Notes: generated by a model from the sequence alone, not told the origin. DNA of 64,000 nucleotides from Littorina saxatilis (GCF_037325665.1 NW_027128835.1:62001-126000); one strand, 5' to 3'; counted from the first letter of the stretch, positions 1-11,395 are shown. Numbers and translations are program-made.

Positions 1-181
1 ATCTTTTTTGTTATTTGTATTATTACATAATTTTGTGGAAAGATAAGAAATGAGATGAAAAGAATGTTTATATCATTTTGAAATGAACTGAATATGAGGA
101 ATGCCACTGTAAAAAAAAAAAATTATAATCTTTTTTTTATAGTTCGTGCTACTGTATATATATATACTAGAGGAATACCCG

Positions 182-400
182 GCTTCGCCGGGGTGAATCG
201 CGAGACAGAGACAGACAGCGTGGCGGTTCACCACAATCACCTTTGAAGGCGAAGTCCTGTCAAACGGGTTTGAGAATTTTAGAGCTTATTTCTTAGCCCT
301 ATATTATCTGTTGTGGCTTCTCAAATGCCAGAACATACAGACAGACAAAAACCGCTAGACCCCATCACAAACAGAACTCTACAATACACAGGTTTTTGCC

Positions 401-432
<32 letters not shown>

Positions 433-1475
433 GAGAAGCCGTATATATATATGTATATCTATATCTATAAATATATAGAGATAGGTGACAGTGTATTTTT
501 CGCGTGGCTATAAATTGATTCGACCTTTTCACTTTGACAGTAAGAACAACTTACGGGTGCAAGGGAAGCGTTCTGGACAGCGCAGTGACATTCTAAAAAT
601 AGTAACTTAGAAACGGGAATATGGATTGAAGCCACACGAAGGCGCAAAACACTGGAGAAGATAAGGAAGAGTTAGTGGGAATGGTAAATTCGCCGGGGTG
701 AATCGCGAGACAGAGACAGACAGCGTGGCGGTTCACCACAATCACCTTTGAAGGCGAAGTCCTGTCAAACGGGTTTGAGATTTTTAGAGCTTATTTCTTA
801 GCCCTATATTATCTGTTGTGGCTTCTCAAATGCCAGAACATACAGACAGACAAAAGCCGCTAGACCCCATCACAAACAGAACTCTACAATACACAGGTTT
901 TTGCCCACACACACACACAAACACACACACACACAGAGAAGCCGTATATATATATATGTATATCTATATCTATAAATATATAGAGATAGGTGACAGTGTA
1001 TTTTTCGCGTGGCTATAAATTGATTCGACCTTTTCACTTTGACAGTAAGAACAACTTGAGATTTTTAGAGCTTATTTCTTAGCCCTATATTATCTGTTGT
1101 GGCTTCTCAAATGCCAGAACATACAGACAGACAAAAGCCGCTAGACCACATCACAAACAGAACTCTACAATACACAGGTTTTTGCCCACACACACACACA
1201 AACACACATACACACAGAGAAGCCGTATATATATATATATATCTATATCTATAAATATATAGAGATAGGTGAGAGTGTATTTTTCGCGTGGCTATAAATT
1301 GATTCGACCTTTTCACTTTGACAGTAAGAACAACTTACGGGTGCAAGGGAAGCGTTCTGGACAGCGCAGTGACATTATAAAAATAGTAACTTAGAAACGG
1401 GAATATAGATTGAAGCCACACGAAGGAAGGGAGATAAACGGAAAACACTGGAGAAGATAAGGAAGAGTTACTTGT
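182..1475. repeat. Tandem repeat, ~505-bp unit, 2.8 copies
   Basis: The unit starts CGCCGGGGTGAATCGCG at about 186 and recurs at about 691, a 505-bp period. A third copy starting near 1057 lacks the first ~85 bp of the unit. Each unit contains a CA-rich stretch, an AT-rich stretch (TATATATA then TATCTATATC) and a shared GC-poor tail. Copies differ by only scattered substitutions, so the duplication is young. The predicted peptides here are translations of the CA/TA repeats and are not genes. Confidence 0.9.
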
Positions 1476-1493
1476 AATGGTGAAATGAACACA

Positions 1494-1820
1494 AAAACCA
1501 AAATTGGTTCAGCGCTGCGCGCTGAGAGCACGTGTTGAAATATCTCATCGATGATATTGTGTCCGGGGTGTAGCTGAATACGGTGTCCAAATTTGAAAAA
1601 GATCCACCGAGAACTTTGGCGTTGTGATGTGGTCTAGCGGCTTTGGTGTGTCGGTATGGGGGCCCGGGTAGCTGAGGTGGAACCAAAATCGGTTCAGCGC
1701 TGCGCGCTGAGAGCACGTGTTGAAATATCGACCAGGTTGTGTCCTGTCCCGGGTGTACCTGAATATGCCCACCAAATTTGAAGCAGATCCATCGAGAACT
1801 TTGGCCGTGCATCGCGAACA

Positions 1821-1905
<85 letters not shown>

Positions 1906-1925
1906 AAGTCGTATATATATATAGA
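1494..1925. repeat. Two diverged repeat copies ending in a (CA)n/(TA)n tract
   Basis: The phrase GGTTCAGCGCTGCGCGCTG occurs at ~1505 and again at ~1690, followed both times by a similar ~130-bp body (CCAAATTTGAA, GATCCA, GAGAACTTTGG). The second copy runs into a ~75-bp (CA)n microsatellite at ~1824-1899 and then TATATATATA. This looks like a dispersed repeat that carries its own microsatellite. Sequence 1926-2340 shows nothing else I can identify. Confidence 0.8.
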
Positions 1926-2339
1926 TATGCGATTTGGTTTACACAATGAATTTCAAGAATTTCAAATAACAATATCTCCTAAATGTAATTCAATCATAGG
2001 AGCGCAACAAAGCTTATAAGTCTGCGTTGAACAACAGAATAAGGTGAGATTTGGTTGATACAAAATACAAAGTTTGGGAAAATGTCAAGAGAATAGTCGG
2101 ATATTAAAGAGGGGGGAAAAAGAAGAAGAAATAAGTCGCACGAAGCGATTCCAAATTACTGTCAATCTGTCGTCCTGAAAATAAAACAAAATCAACGCTA
2201 ACAACCCGGATTCAGCCATCATAGAGACAAGCAAGGCTTGGCGAGCCGAAACCCGGAGACCAAGATGGCTTGAGCTGAAAACATATGACCTGATTTGCAC
2301 AAACCGATATTATTTCCTTTTGAGCACATTTTTAGAATA

Positions 2340-2917
2340 AACATGACATATCCTTATATTTTTAGAGTCAGTGAATGACGATGCAATCATTTAAAAAAAA
2401 TTAATGTCAGTTTTAATTAGGATTGTGGACATTTAATGAATACACACATTAATACATTTTGAAGCTTCAGAGCTGAAATACAATCCCATAGTCCGGACTG
2501 AGCCAAAGATTGCTTGACCAGAATTGCAACCAATTTGGTGAAAAAATGAGATCACCAACTTGCAGCCTTGACTGTTTATGAAAAAACACGGATATGACGT
2601 CATCAAAGACATTGGGAACACGCTTCTGAGGATATAATCTGGAAGATTTTGCATGTCAAGTTTGGTCAATATCTGTCTGGTATTTATCATAGAATTGATC
2701 TGCACATACATTTGAGAATAAAGAACAGAATTTGCATAATCCGAGTTTCTATAATTTTGAACAAATGTTTTAGAGTAAACATGACAAATCTACATATTTG
2801 TGGAGTCAGTGAATGATAGAAAATACAATGCAATCATGTTTAAGTTCAGGGTATTATCTAGAAGAATGTTCATGTGTAAAGTTTCATAAAGATATGTTCG
2901 GTAGTTGTTCTGGAATT

Positions 2918-2975
<58 letters not shown>
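2340..2975 (+). repeat. Old, diverged relatives of the ACATTTAGTCAAG family
   Basis: Two head-to-tail fragments share landmarks with the young copies at 37.6 and 57-64 kb: a phrase like 'fatal mismatch' variants of CAATCCCATAGTCCGGA, then GATATGACGTCATCAAAG (2592-2609), then TTTCATAAAGAT and a terminal (CA)n tract (2921-2975). Divergence is high, so these are old copies. From 2976 to 3498 I see only AT-rich unique sequence. Confidence 0.6.
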
Positions 2976-2978
<3 letters not shown>

Positions 2979-3498
2979 CGTCAAGATGAAGAGATTCATC
3001 CTAGATTAAGCAATGCAGAATAGAAATACATTATATTGCCAAATCAAATGTAACCAAGATAAGTTTACAATTACGCAAAACGTATCCTTACTACAATCAA
3101 TCTGTACAGCTGTGGTAAGAAAATCATAATCAACAAGTAGTAACAGGCTGTCATTTCTTGATTGACGATACAAGGGGCAATGAAACAAGTAGTCTTCCTC
3201 ATTCTGAAAATAAAAATTATTTGACTGTACATGAAGGATGATAAAAAAAATGTCTGTTTCATGAATCTCTTTTTTTTTGTTTTTTTGTAATGATGTTCAG
3301 CTTTCTTCATTGGATCGAATTGATAATCTGTCGGGGAAAAAATGTAGCGGAGGCGTTTAGAATAATTTCATTTGATGGTAGTTCAATCACCGTTTGTAAC
3401 TAAACAGTAATTGTCATTGCAAATCTCTTGATGTTTGTAAATATTTTCTTGTCACAGGAGAAAGAAACTTCCCAATTAAAAAAAAGTAGAAGATATAT

Positions 3499-3646
3499 AG
3501 AATACTACATGGCTTGCTGTGTCGTACCAGATTTACACGAGTTGTTTTTTTAAGTATTGAACTGCGAGCAAAAGCGAGCTGTTCACTATTTGAAAAAGCA
3601 ACGAGTGTAAATCTGGTACGATACAGCAAGCCATGTAGTATTCTGT
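3499..3646. repeat. Foldback (palindromic) element
   Basis: A ~46-bp left arm beginning AGAATACTACATGGCTTGC is matched by its near-perfect reverse complement at ~3600-3646, separated by a ~52-bp loop. The structure is a hairpin-forming MITE or foldback unit. No target duplication was identified. From 3647 to 4290 I see no gene; 4110-4260 is rich in TGTGTCTGT-type simple sequence. Confidence 0.8.
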
Positions 3647-4293
3647 TTATCCTACAAACTGTACTTACGTGTATTTTACTGAAAATGTCCTGCAGTCGAG
3701 GCAGCTAAATTGAAGACGCTTGTTTTGGAACCTCGATCTCTTCTAAACCCTCGTGCAATCTATCACGTCAAATCAAAGAAACGTCACTCTGAAAGTGTGG
3801 CGTGACGTGTTAGTTCTAAAAATTCATCGAGGGTAATTAGCGAGCGCAATTTTTTTTCTATAATGACGTTTGTCTCGGTGACTTTGGCATCATAAGCAGC
3901 GGAAAAACAGGTCCCTTCCAGACTTGCTTGACATGACCTCATTTACATGATATACACACGTGTGATTTGAACGATTATTATCTCACGAGTATCTCTCTCA
4001 CGTATGTAGGATAAAAATCAGTACTTAACTATTCAAGATGTTGTTACATGCATCATGCGGCACATCTATATAAATAAAGTGTCAACTGTGATTGAAACTG
4101 CTCTTTAAGCTTTTTTTTTTGCGCGCGCTTGTGTGTGTCTGTGTCTGTATGACTGATCTATCTCTGGTCTGTTTCTGTGTCTGTCTGTGAGTTGTGTCTG
4201 TATCTGTGAGTCTGTGTATCTAATATCTATGTCTCTGTTCCTGTGCCTCTGTCTCAAAATGTTCCAGTGCAGTGTCTTTTGTGCTCAAAACGC

Positions 4294-4524
4294 TTAGGCC
4301 CCCCCCCCCCCAAAAAAAAATCGTCTGTTTACGATAACATAGGCAACAAAAAATAGGGTCGGTAGGTCGGGATGGGTTTTTTTTCCCCAAAAAACATATT
4401 TTTAAGTTATTTTACCAAAAAACAGACTTTTTTTTCCCCAAATGCCAAAAAAAGTCTAGGGTCGCGCGAAAAAATAGGGTCGGTCGGGATACCGTAAACA
4501 GACTATTTATTTTTTTGGGCCTTA
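4294..4524. mobile_element. MITE, GTCTGTTTACGGTA family, copy A
   Basis: The terminal inverted repeats read TAGGCC + A-rich + GTCTGTTTACG on the left, and the reverse complement of GTCTGTTTACGGTATCCC + AATAAATA + GGCCTTA on the right. The interior is low-complexity, with repeated GGGTCGG phrases and no ORF. Sister copies lie at 12,343-12,549 and 14,636-15,080, and a degenerate one at 22,890-22,985. It is non-autonomous; the parent superfamily is not evident from the sequence. Confidence 0.75.
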
Positions 4525-4659
4525 TTATTCTCTCAGTGGAGACTGGTACCGCATAAGTCTTACTGAACTGTTGCTGTCACTATTTAGATCGCTTACTTCC
4601 CTTCGCTTCTTGGAAGAGTATCGGGTACAAGGAAACTCGTTGACGGGATATTACAGAAC

Positions 4660-5470
4660 GGAAAAGATCCTGTAATCCATGTCGGAGTTCGGTGGGTTAT
4701 GGAAAGACGATAATACCCCATCCTGAACTCAGGTCAAAATGAGTTCGCTTCATTCTCTCCCTGACAGGATGCCTTGAGTTTCCTTGTCTGGCAAGGAAAT
4801 CGATTTTTTTTTATATTTATAGCTTTTTGTAATGTATTATTGATATAAGCAGATTCGCGATCGTCGATATTGATTTTTCATGGTGTTGTGTAATTTTTAA
4901 ATTACAAAGGAATTGATTTGTAAGACAGTTTCAAGGGAGTTATTTTTTCGCGGCTGTATTTACTGTGCAAACAATTGCAAAAGTGTCACGTGATAATCAA
5001 CCGTTTGGTTTCGGCGTTCGCTAAAGCAGACGATTTTTCTTGTAGTGATGCAACCATATATTACGGTCTCCTTCCGGCAGCAGTCCCAAAATGTCGACTT
5101 GTTTTGACCTTAGAACGATGTCTTTATCATAACTGTGAAGAACAGAACGGAGATCATTGTCGAAGTCGGCCAATCTGCAATCATTTTCGTCTCGCGAACA
5201 CTGATCTCATATTTAGATCAGTGCTCTCGAAAAACATATATGCGAGATAACACTGTATTCCTAGTTTTGATAGATTCGCGTAGGACTGTCGCGTCCGGTC
5301 AGGGAAAGAATGAGCCGAACTCATTTTGACCTGAGTTCAGGATGGATAATACCCAGCATGCCTACCCAACGAAAGCGGAGTGAAGCTGACTATGCTCTCA
5401 GAGTATAGGGTGGGGATCCCAAATGGGCAAACGAGCTCACACGTCACCAGAATTTCTGGAACGCTGAAGA
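4660..5470 (+). mobile_element. tRNA-type SINE copy (3' part) split by a TIR element
   Basis: Sequence at ~4665-4718 (CCTGTAATCCATGTC, GAGTTCGGTGGGTTA) and at 5345-5470 (AGCATGCCTACCC, AACGAAAGCGG, GAAGAAGAAGA) matches successive parts of the SINE at 13,944-14,329 read on its own strand. The two halves are separated exactly by the TIR element 4719-5344. No clear tRNA-like head is visible upstream of 4660, so this copy is probably 5' truncated or diverged. Confidence 0.7.
4719..5344. mobile_element. Non-autonomous TIR transposon with 10-bp TSD (MULE-like)
   Basis: The ends are inverted repeats of ~50 bp, the outer 29 bp perfect, starting CATCCTGAACTCAGG. The 10-mer GATAATACCC lies immediately outside both ends (4709-4718 and 5345-5354), a clean target-site duplication. 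Long TIRs and a 9-11 bp TSD are characteristic of Mutator-like elements; the assignment is inference because no transposase is encoded. Small ORFs inside have no recognisable domain. A relative lies at 32,668-33,326. Confidence 0.85.
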
Positions 5471-5875
5471 AGAAGACAGCTATGTGTTAAACAGCTACAC
5501 AAATGTGGGGTACGGTGGTTGGTCGCATACCCTATTAAATACAGCATGCAAGCACATTTTCTACGGCTTCCGCCGTTGAAACCAACCATGAGCGAAATGA
5601 CGTAGTACCGCTGCTACGCAAAAGAGGTAAAAGAAAATATTTAAAAAAAGTTAACTTTTTTTGGATAGACTGACATGAATGTTCTTTCAAATGATACTTT
5701 TCTTTTATATAAGTTAAGGCTGGAGGACACTTTTGAAAAAACGTTCGGATATAGAACGCTTTGTGTGTCGTAACAGGTAATCCATGCATTAGCCATATCC
5801 GTATGCCAATAATGAAATAAACATTAGGAAATGGCAGAAGTTTACAAATATCGACATTTTCTATCAGTGCAACTA

Positions 5876-7713
5876 AAAACAAGTCGCGTAAGGCGAAATA
5901 ATAACATAGTCAAGCTGTCGAACTCACAGAATGAAACTGAACGCACTGCATTTTTTCACCAAGACCGCATACTCGTAGTTTCGTCAGAGACACTCTGCAG
6001 TCTCTGGTTTCGTCCGTCCACCGCTCGTGGCAAAGGCAGTGAAATCGACAAGCCAGAATAGTGCGGTGATTGTCGCGCTGAGCAGGATAAGTAGAGGTTA
6101 CATGCCGAGTCTCAGTGATTATCAAAAATAATGGTCGAAGTTAGCGGATCATGAAAAATGCGAGCTTCAGCGAGCTTTTTCATGACCGCGAACTGAGACC
6201 ATTATTTTTGATAATCACTGAGACGAGGTATGTAACCTCTTTATGATTATACCTCCTTTCTTCAGTTATTCAAAGAAAAGAGGAGTTTTTGTGCGAAAGT
6301 TTGATCGAATCATATTCACCCAACCAGTCTACCTGCGCAGGCGATCGATTAATGCGCGGTTGTATAGTTCCGTGCAAATCATTCAATTTTGTTAACACTT
6401 CTTGTCAGTTTCCATGTTTTGAACTAAAATCAAGTACACAGTTATGTTGTCATTCTGCTGTGGCGGTAAAGGCAGATAGTGTGTGTTCTGTTCATGTTTT
6501 GGTATCGCTCAGGAAATGTTCTTTCCTCGAATGTGACTAGCAGACGAAGTTTTACACCCGTGTTCCAATGTTAAAAACTGTATGAAGTTCAGTTTTCTGG
6601 GGCAAAATAGTGTATGAAACCGCTGCATGTTCTTTAAGTTGATTAAATGTTTGCAATTGATTGCGTGTGATCTGTTTATAAAATGAAATATTGTTGAAAA
6701 CTGACCGTCGGATTTCAGTCTTGTCGATGCAGCCGAAATTTGGAAGGGGAACTACTCGTGTCGCCAGACAAAGTATGAGAGTTACTTTTCCTTGGAATCT
6801 TGCTAGCGATAAACGATTGTGCACGGCAGATCTGAATTCAGAAAACAACCAAACTCATGGATTTTATATTGAGATTCATGTGTTCAAGCCTGTAGTTGCT
6901 GGTTTAAATGCGGTATGGTAGGTTGTATTGTTTGCCCCAGAAATGTATATTTTGTATATTAGAGTGTTCTGAACTTTTGAGTCGCAAAAAGTAGATCCAC
7001 AATGTGTACAGTCTCTACCCATGAGCTATCGAGGATTCAGGCCCGTTGTTGGGTAAGTGATTTTGGTTGTTGGGTAAGTTACCGAAAAATAACTAGCCCT
7101 ACAAGTTTACAGAGAGAAAGAAGTAGGGGGGGGGGGGGGGGGGATAACACGCTTTTCTGTATCTCTATTCTTTTTAGCGTAGGCCTACTGAGTTTGTTTT
7201 TATTCCAAACATATCATATCTATATGTTTTTGGAATCAGGGACCGACAAGAAATAAGATGAAATTGTTTCTAAATCGATTTCGGACAATTATTTTTAATC
7301 ATAATTTTCATATTTTTAATTTTTAGAGCTTGTTTGTAATCCAAATATAACATATGTATATGTTTTTGGAATCAGAAAATGACGAAGAATAAGATGAAAT
7401 TGTTTTTGGATCGTTTAAAAAAATTTAATGACAAGTTTCCGATTTTTAATGACCAAATTCATAAATTATTTTGTAAGCCACCAAGCTGAAATGCAATACA
7501 AAAGTCCGGCCTTCTCGAAGATTGCTTTGCCAAAATTTCAATCAATTAGATTAAAAAATGAGGGTGTGACAGTGCCGGTTCAACTTTTACAAAAAGCCGG
7601 ATATAACGTCATCAAAGGTATTTATCGAGAGAAAAAAAACGTCCGGGGATATCATTCCCAGGAACTCTCATGTCAAATTTCATAAAGATCGGCCCAGTAG
7701 TTTAGTCTGAATC

Positions 7714-7804
<91 letters not shown>

Positions 7805-7895
7805 ACAAACATACAACACGACCCTCGTCTCGATTCCCCCTCTATGTTAAAACATTTAGTCAAAACTTGACTAAATGTAACAATCGTTAGAACTT
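5876..7895 (-). mobile_element. ACATTTAGTCAAG-family element split by a ~1.05-kb insertion
   Basis: The left end, ACAAGTCGCGTAAGGCG at ~5880, and the body up to ~6090 match the family's right end in reverse. The family sequence resumes at ~7145 (ACACGCTTTTCTGTA) and runs through a (CA)n tract (7720-7801) to the terminal hairpin TTTAGTCAAAACTTGACTAAA near 7856. The intervening segment 6091-7144 is absent from other copies and starts with a foldback. GGATA flanks both sides of it, a possible 5-bp duplication. No coding function is visible in either part. Confidence 0.7.
6093..6240. repeat. Foldback inside the insertion
   Basis: The left arm 6093-6135 starts AGAGGTTACATGCCGAGT. The right arm 6197-6240 is its near-perfect reverse complement, and a ~60-bp spacer between them is itself partly palindromic (GAGCTTCAGCGAGCT). 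The rest of the insertion (6241-7144) has several short ORFs without recognisable domains and ends in a poly-G run. Confidence 0.8.
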
Positions 7896-8769
7896 GCATT
7901 TACGACATGTCGTGCGTGAGAACGTGTCAGTAAAACAAGCACTTGTTGGGTGACTGAATGATCCCTACTTCAAGCTAAAACAGACGACAGGTAATGGAAA
8001 GCAGTCTGCGAATACTCACAACAAACTGCTGATGAAAAAGTGTGTTAATCCCTGCTCTGGATAAAAGACATCGAACTGATGACAACGTGGCAGCGTTCAC
8101 GCGAAGAGATTTTATTCCGATTATCACTTCTACATTTTATTGCTCAGATCAATCACACCGTAGAAGGAAGCTAAGGCAAGTTCAGTATACGTGCGGTCAC
8201 GTGGTACGATACGGGCCCTCGAGTCGAAGTGTTGGCGGGCTGGAAGGTAGGATTTTCACTTAGTATTCAATATATACCAGTCATTCATAACTACTATCAA
8301 TTAGATTATGTTTCTTACGATGCTAGCTTATCCCTCCTTCATTCCTACTATGCTCAGTTCTTTGGTTTAGCCAGAAACGTCTATGAAATATTCGAATCGC
8401 ATGCTAAGGTCAAAGTGCACCCATGCTAAGGTCAAAGTGCAATTCTTTCAGGCAGCTTTTTGTGCATTCCCTCGATCTATTGTACACTCTGAAACATTTC
8501 GGGAGGTTACCAGCTACCCATCTTTGTATTGTGAACAAAAACAAGAATGTGGAGGTCCTTGATCGCATGAAAACAAAATCGTGTGTGGGGTCCCAGTTCT
8601 TGCTAAGATCAAAGTGCACATGTCTGTAAATTGCAGAAATGCTAAGGTCAAAGTGCTTTTTCAGATCATAGAGACTGCCCTCCATTTATAGTTATTGACT
8701 CACCTGAGTAATTGGTGAGTATTAGGATTCATATGTGTCCAGTGGTATGGCCGGGCGGGCGGCCGAAAC

Positions 8770-9180
8770 TTTTAGGGTTTGATGATCTCACGAAGTAACC
8801 CCAGTTTGGGGGTCACAGCGGGGTCATGTTCGTTTTATAAAACTTAACGTTGAGGTTATATCAGATGTTATTGAAGCTACCGCTTTGATACTCACACTTC
8901 TAGGGTTTAATAATCTTCCGACTTGACGTAAGTTTGATTGACCCTCGTCAAGTTTTGGGGTCACAGGGGGGTCATGTTCGATTCATTATAACTTAACATT
9001 GATGTTATCTCATGCGTTTTTGAAGCTAGAGCTTTGAAACTTTGAACACTTGAAGGGATTGATAATCTATCGACGTAACCGTAGTTTGGTTGACCCCAGT
9101 CACATTTTGGGGTCACAATGGGGTCATGTTTGTAAAAGCTTTACATTGAGGTTTTGTCAGTTATTTTGGGAGCAAAAGCC
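8770..9180. repeat. Three diverged ~135-bp tandem units
   Basis: The phrase GGGGTCACA..GGGGTCATGTT recurs at about 8812, 8955 and 9112, each followed by AACTTAACATTGA-GGTT, TTGAAGCTA and GCTTTGA, then AGGGTTTGATAATC-like sequence. Divergence between units is 15-25% by eye. The following stretch 9181-9742 has no recognisable gene. Confidence 0.7.
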
Positions 9181-9742
9181 TCTAAATTTCACTATATTGT
9201 AGGTGTTGGTAATCAGCAGGCATGACCAAAATTTGGCTTGTTTTCATAAAATTTTAGAATCCCAGCAGGAAAATGTTTGCTGGAAAAGATTTTGACCACT
9301 GAAAATGTCCACTGAGCTATCAAGGGTATAAGTCTTGACCTCATTAAGCTATGATGTCATTGTTTGATTTGGTCAGTCTTGGCTACTCTTGGTGATGACA
9401 TCATGTTATGATGTCATCGTGTCAAAAATGAGGTCACTCAAGTGTCTGAGTGTACATATTTTATCTGGGCTAGCCAACACCCAATATGGGAAAGAAAATA
9501 AGTAATTATCATCATTCTTGTTCAAAAACAAAAAAGAATTTTGTCCGAAAATAATTTGGTGGATTTTGAGTATGTCAGGCTAGTGCTGGTAGTGGGAAGG
9601 AGGTTGGTTTGAATATGTGAAATATTCTTAGAGTTGACTGGATTGATACAGGTCACATATTATAGATCAAGTTTGTGTCAATCAGTTGGTCAGTGTAAAG
9701 TTCTCTTGAACATTATTTTATGAATGTGGAACAGCTTTTATT

Positions 9743-10171
9743 TCACACAAAAATCTTGTTGCAGGTAGAGCAAGAAAAGGGCTTCTTTCCCTCGTGCCCA
9801 TTGATATGCGATTGAAAGGAGTACTTGGCCATGAACTCCTTGTCACAATACGGGCATGTGTACCTCGAGCCACCGCCAATCTTGTGATAATGACGCTCAT
9901 GTTCTACCAGGGCCCACTTTCTGGCATACATCTTGCCGCAGGTGTTGCACAGATGTGATTTTTGTGTGGGGGTGGAAGTGGCCAATGGTTGTCCTGGTAG
10001 TACCTCCTCTTGCTGCTCCTCCTCACCGACCTCCTGGGACATAGAGGTTGACGCCATGGGTTTTACTGGGTCGACTTTTTCTACTTCCTCCTGATCCCCA
10101 CCGGCTTCCACCACCACTTCATGACTGATTTCATGAATGCTGTCGAGAGTCTCAAATGAAAGACTGTCCAT
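9743..10171 (-). CDS. C2H2 zinc-finger protein, terminal exon
   Basis: On the minus strand, a pyrimidine-rich stretch ending TTTTTACAG gives a good acceptor, and the exon starts ATGGACAGTC at 10,171. It encodes an acidic linker (MDSLSFETLD..., with a Glu/Gln run) and then zinc fingers. Finger 1 is C-x2-C-x12-H-x4-H (CNTCGKMYARKWALVEH) and finger 2 is C-x2-C-x12-H-x3-H (CPYCDKEF...H..H). A third begins CSTCNKIFV and stops before its histidines; the TGA overlaps an AATAAA signal. The product is probably a DNA-binding protein, and upstream exons are not identified. The cut-off third finger suggests a truncated or recently rearranged gene end. Its placement between inverted-repeat arms raises the alternative that the exon was captured by a transposon. 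Confidence 0.65.
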   Translation of the reverse strand: MDSLSFETLDSIHEISHEVVVEAGGDQEEVEKVDPVKPMASTSMSQEVGEEEQQEEVLPGQPLATSTPTQKSHLCNTCGKMYARKWALVEHERHYHKIGGGSRYTCPYCDKEFMAKYSFQSHINGHEGKKPFSCSTCNKIFV

Positions 10172-10549
10172 CTGTAAAAAGCACAACCTCGCATACCGTG
10201 AATACTTTGTAACATAATTCTCTTGACTGCCATAGTATGGGACCCCCAAACAAATGTTCGGCTACAAGGAAGCCTCTACAACAATATTTTCAATGTAATA
10301 GCCTTAAAGACTATAAATGGAGGGCAGTCTCTATGATCTGAAAAAGCACTTTGACCTTAGCATTTCTGCAATTTACAGACATGTGCACTTTGATCTTAGC
10401 AAGAACTGGGACCCCACACACGATTTTGTTTTCATGCGATCAAGGACCTCCACATTCTTCGACTCGAGGGCCCGTATCGTACCACGTGACCGCACGTATA
10501 CTGAACTTGCCTTAGCTTCCTTCTACGGTGTGTCAATGCACGCACTTGG

Positions 10550-10910
10550 GGCAGATGTGAATTTCACACTGGAAGATGACAAAGGGGTCTTCTGAGTTGA
10601 GAACCACATGTTCTTTTCCGACATTTGCCGAGGTGTTTTCTTTGTGCTTAATATTATTTTGTTTGACCTAGCTATTGATGTGTACATTGTTGTTAAACAG
10701 TTGTTTGTTTACCAGGGTATGCTAGTGTGTGATAGGGTTCGTGTCCGTCTGAAGATGTTAGTTTCTTTGTTAGTCCTGTGTTGACAACTCTTCGACAAGC
10801 GCTTAGAACTGTACCCACGGAATACGCGCTATATAAGCTTCATATTGATTGATTGATTGATTGACATGAATCACGATGGGACAAGATGCAGATTGTGTTG
10901 AAGAGATGTT
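10550..10910 (+). repeat. Dispersed repeat, paralogue of 28,325-28,440, split by a SINE
   Basis: GAATTTCACACTGGAAGA, GAGAACCACATGTTCTT and TGGGACAAGAT occur in the same order here and at 28,325-28,425. The 28-kb copy lacks the ~240-bp SINE found here and so acts as an empty-site control. Confidence 0.75.
10620..10862 (+). mobile_element. SINE / LINE-tail insertion ending in (GATT)n
   Basis: The insert ends ACGGAATACGCGCTATATA + AGCTTCATATT + (GATT)n, a 3' end typical of CR1/L2-mobilised SINEs. GACA flanks both sides. The same 3' end recurs, heavily 5' truncated, at 13,628-13,693. The 5' part shows no clear tRNA promoter boxes, so a truncated LINE 3' UTR is an alternative. Confidence 0.7.
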
Positions 10911-11336
10911 TGCAAATTATCGCATCTACATTTTATTGCTCAGACTGGATCAATGCATGTAGATGGGGTATAGTCTAACTCCTCTGTCGCAACTCATAAC
11001 TGGAATTGATCAGATTGCTTAACATTTATGAAACTTGGCATAATTAATAATAAAGTAGTTGTTATTGATTTCTGATACAGAGCCATTGCAAACATTCGAT
11101 ATGTTTGAAGAAAATAATACTTTAAAACCAACACTTGAGCAGACGAACTCGGATCAACAGCATCAGCAGCAAATGGTTTGCAAAAATAAAAGAAAGGGAA
11201 AAAAATATTTATCTGCTTTGAAACATTAGCAGCAAATGTACATATATCTATATATATATATATTTGGCATGTTTACCGCTTCGTTTCTTTTATAATTACT
11301 CCAAAGCATGATCAATACCGCAGTTAAGCAAATTTC

Positions 11337-11395
11337 AAAATGGCCGCCTTCGCACGAAGCAAAGCAACTTGAAATCGCCCAAATGAGTTTGCAAG
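11337..11395 (+). other. Possible 5' exon with splice donor
   Basis: AAATGGCCGCCTTCGCACG is followed by TTTGCAAG|GTAAGTT, a strong donor at 11,396, in a locally GC-richer patch of the kind seen at mollusc transcription starts. The open frame from the ATG is only ten codons, so if real this is a non-coding or misread first exon. The surroundings, 10,911-12,340, otherwise hold only AT-rich sequence and a short (CA)n at 11,768. Confidence 0.25.

Larger units (their letters stand above)
8155..10531. repeat. Large inverted repeat enclosing a zinc-finger exon
   Basis: The right arm 10,310-10,531 (~222 bp) is the reverse complement of two left-arm blocks, 8155-8228 and 8545-8692. The left arm carries an extra 316 bp (8229-8544) between the blocks. 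The arms are nearly identical in sequence, so the duplication or correction is recent. Each arm carries copies of GCTAAGGTCAAAGTGC. The 1.6-kb interior holds a minisatellite and a C2H2 zinc-finger exon. It could be a composite TIR element or a local inverted duplication; no target duplication was identified. Confidence 0.8.

Noticed and set aside
5535-5882. 115-codon minus-strand frame
   Set aside because: No recognisable domain or splice signals; it extends into a repeat end at ~5,876.
9718-9900. Short frame overlapping the zinc-finger exon
   Set aside because: It is an alternative frame of the zinc-finger coding sequence.
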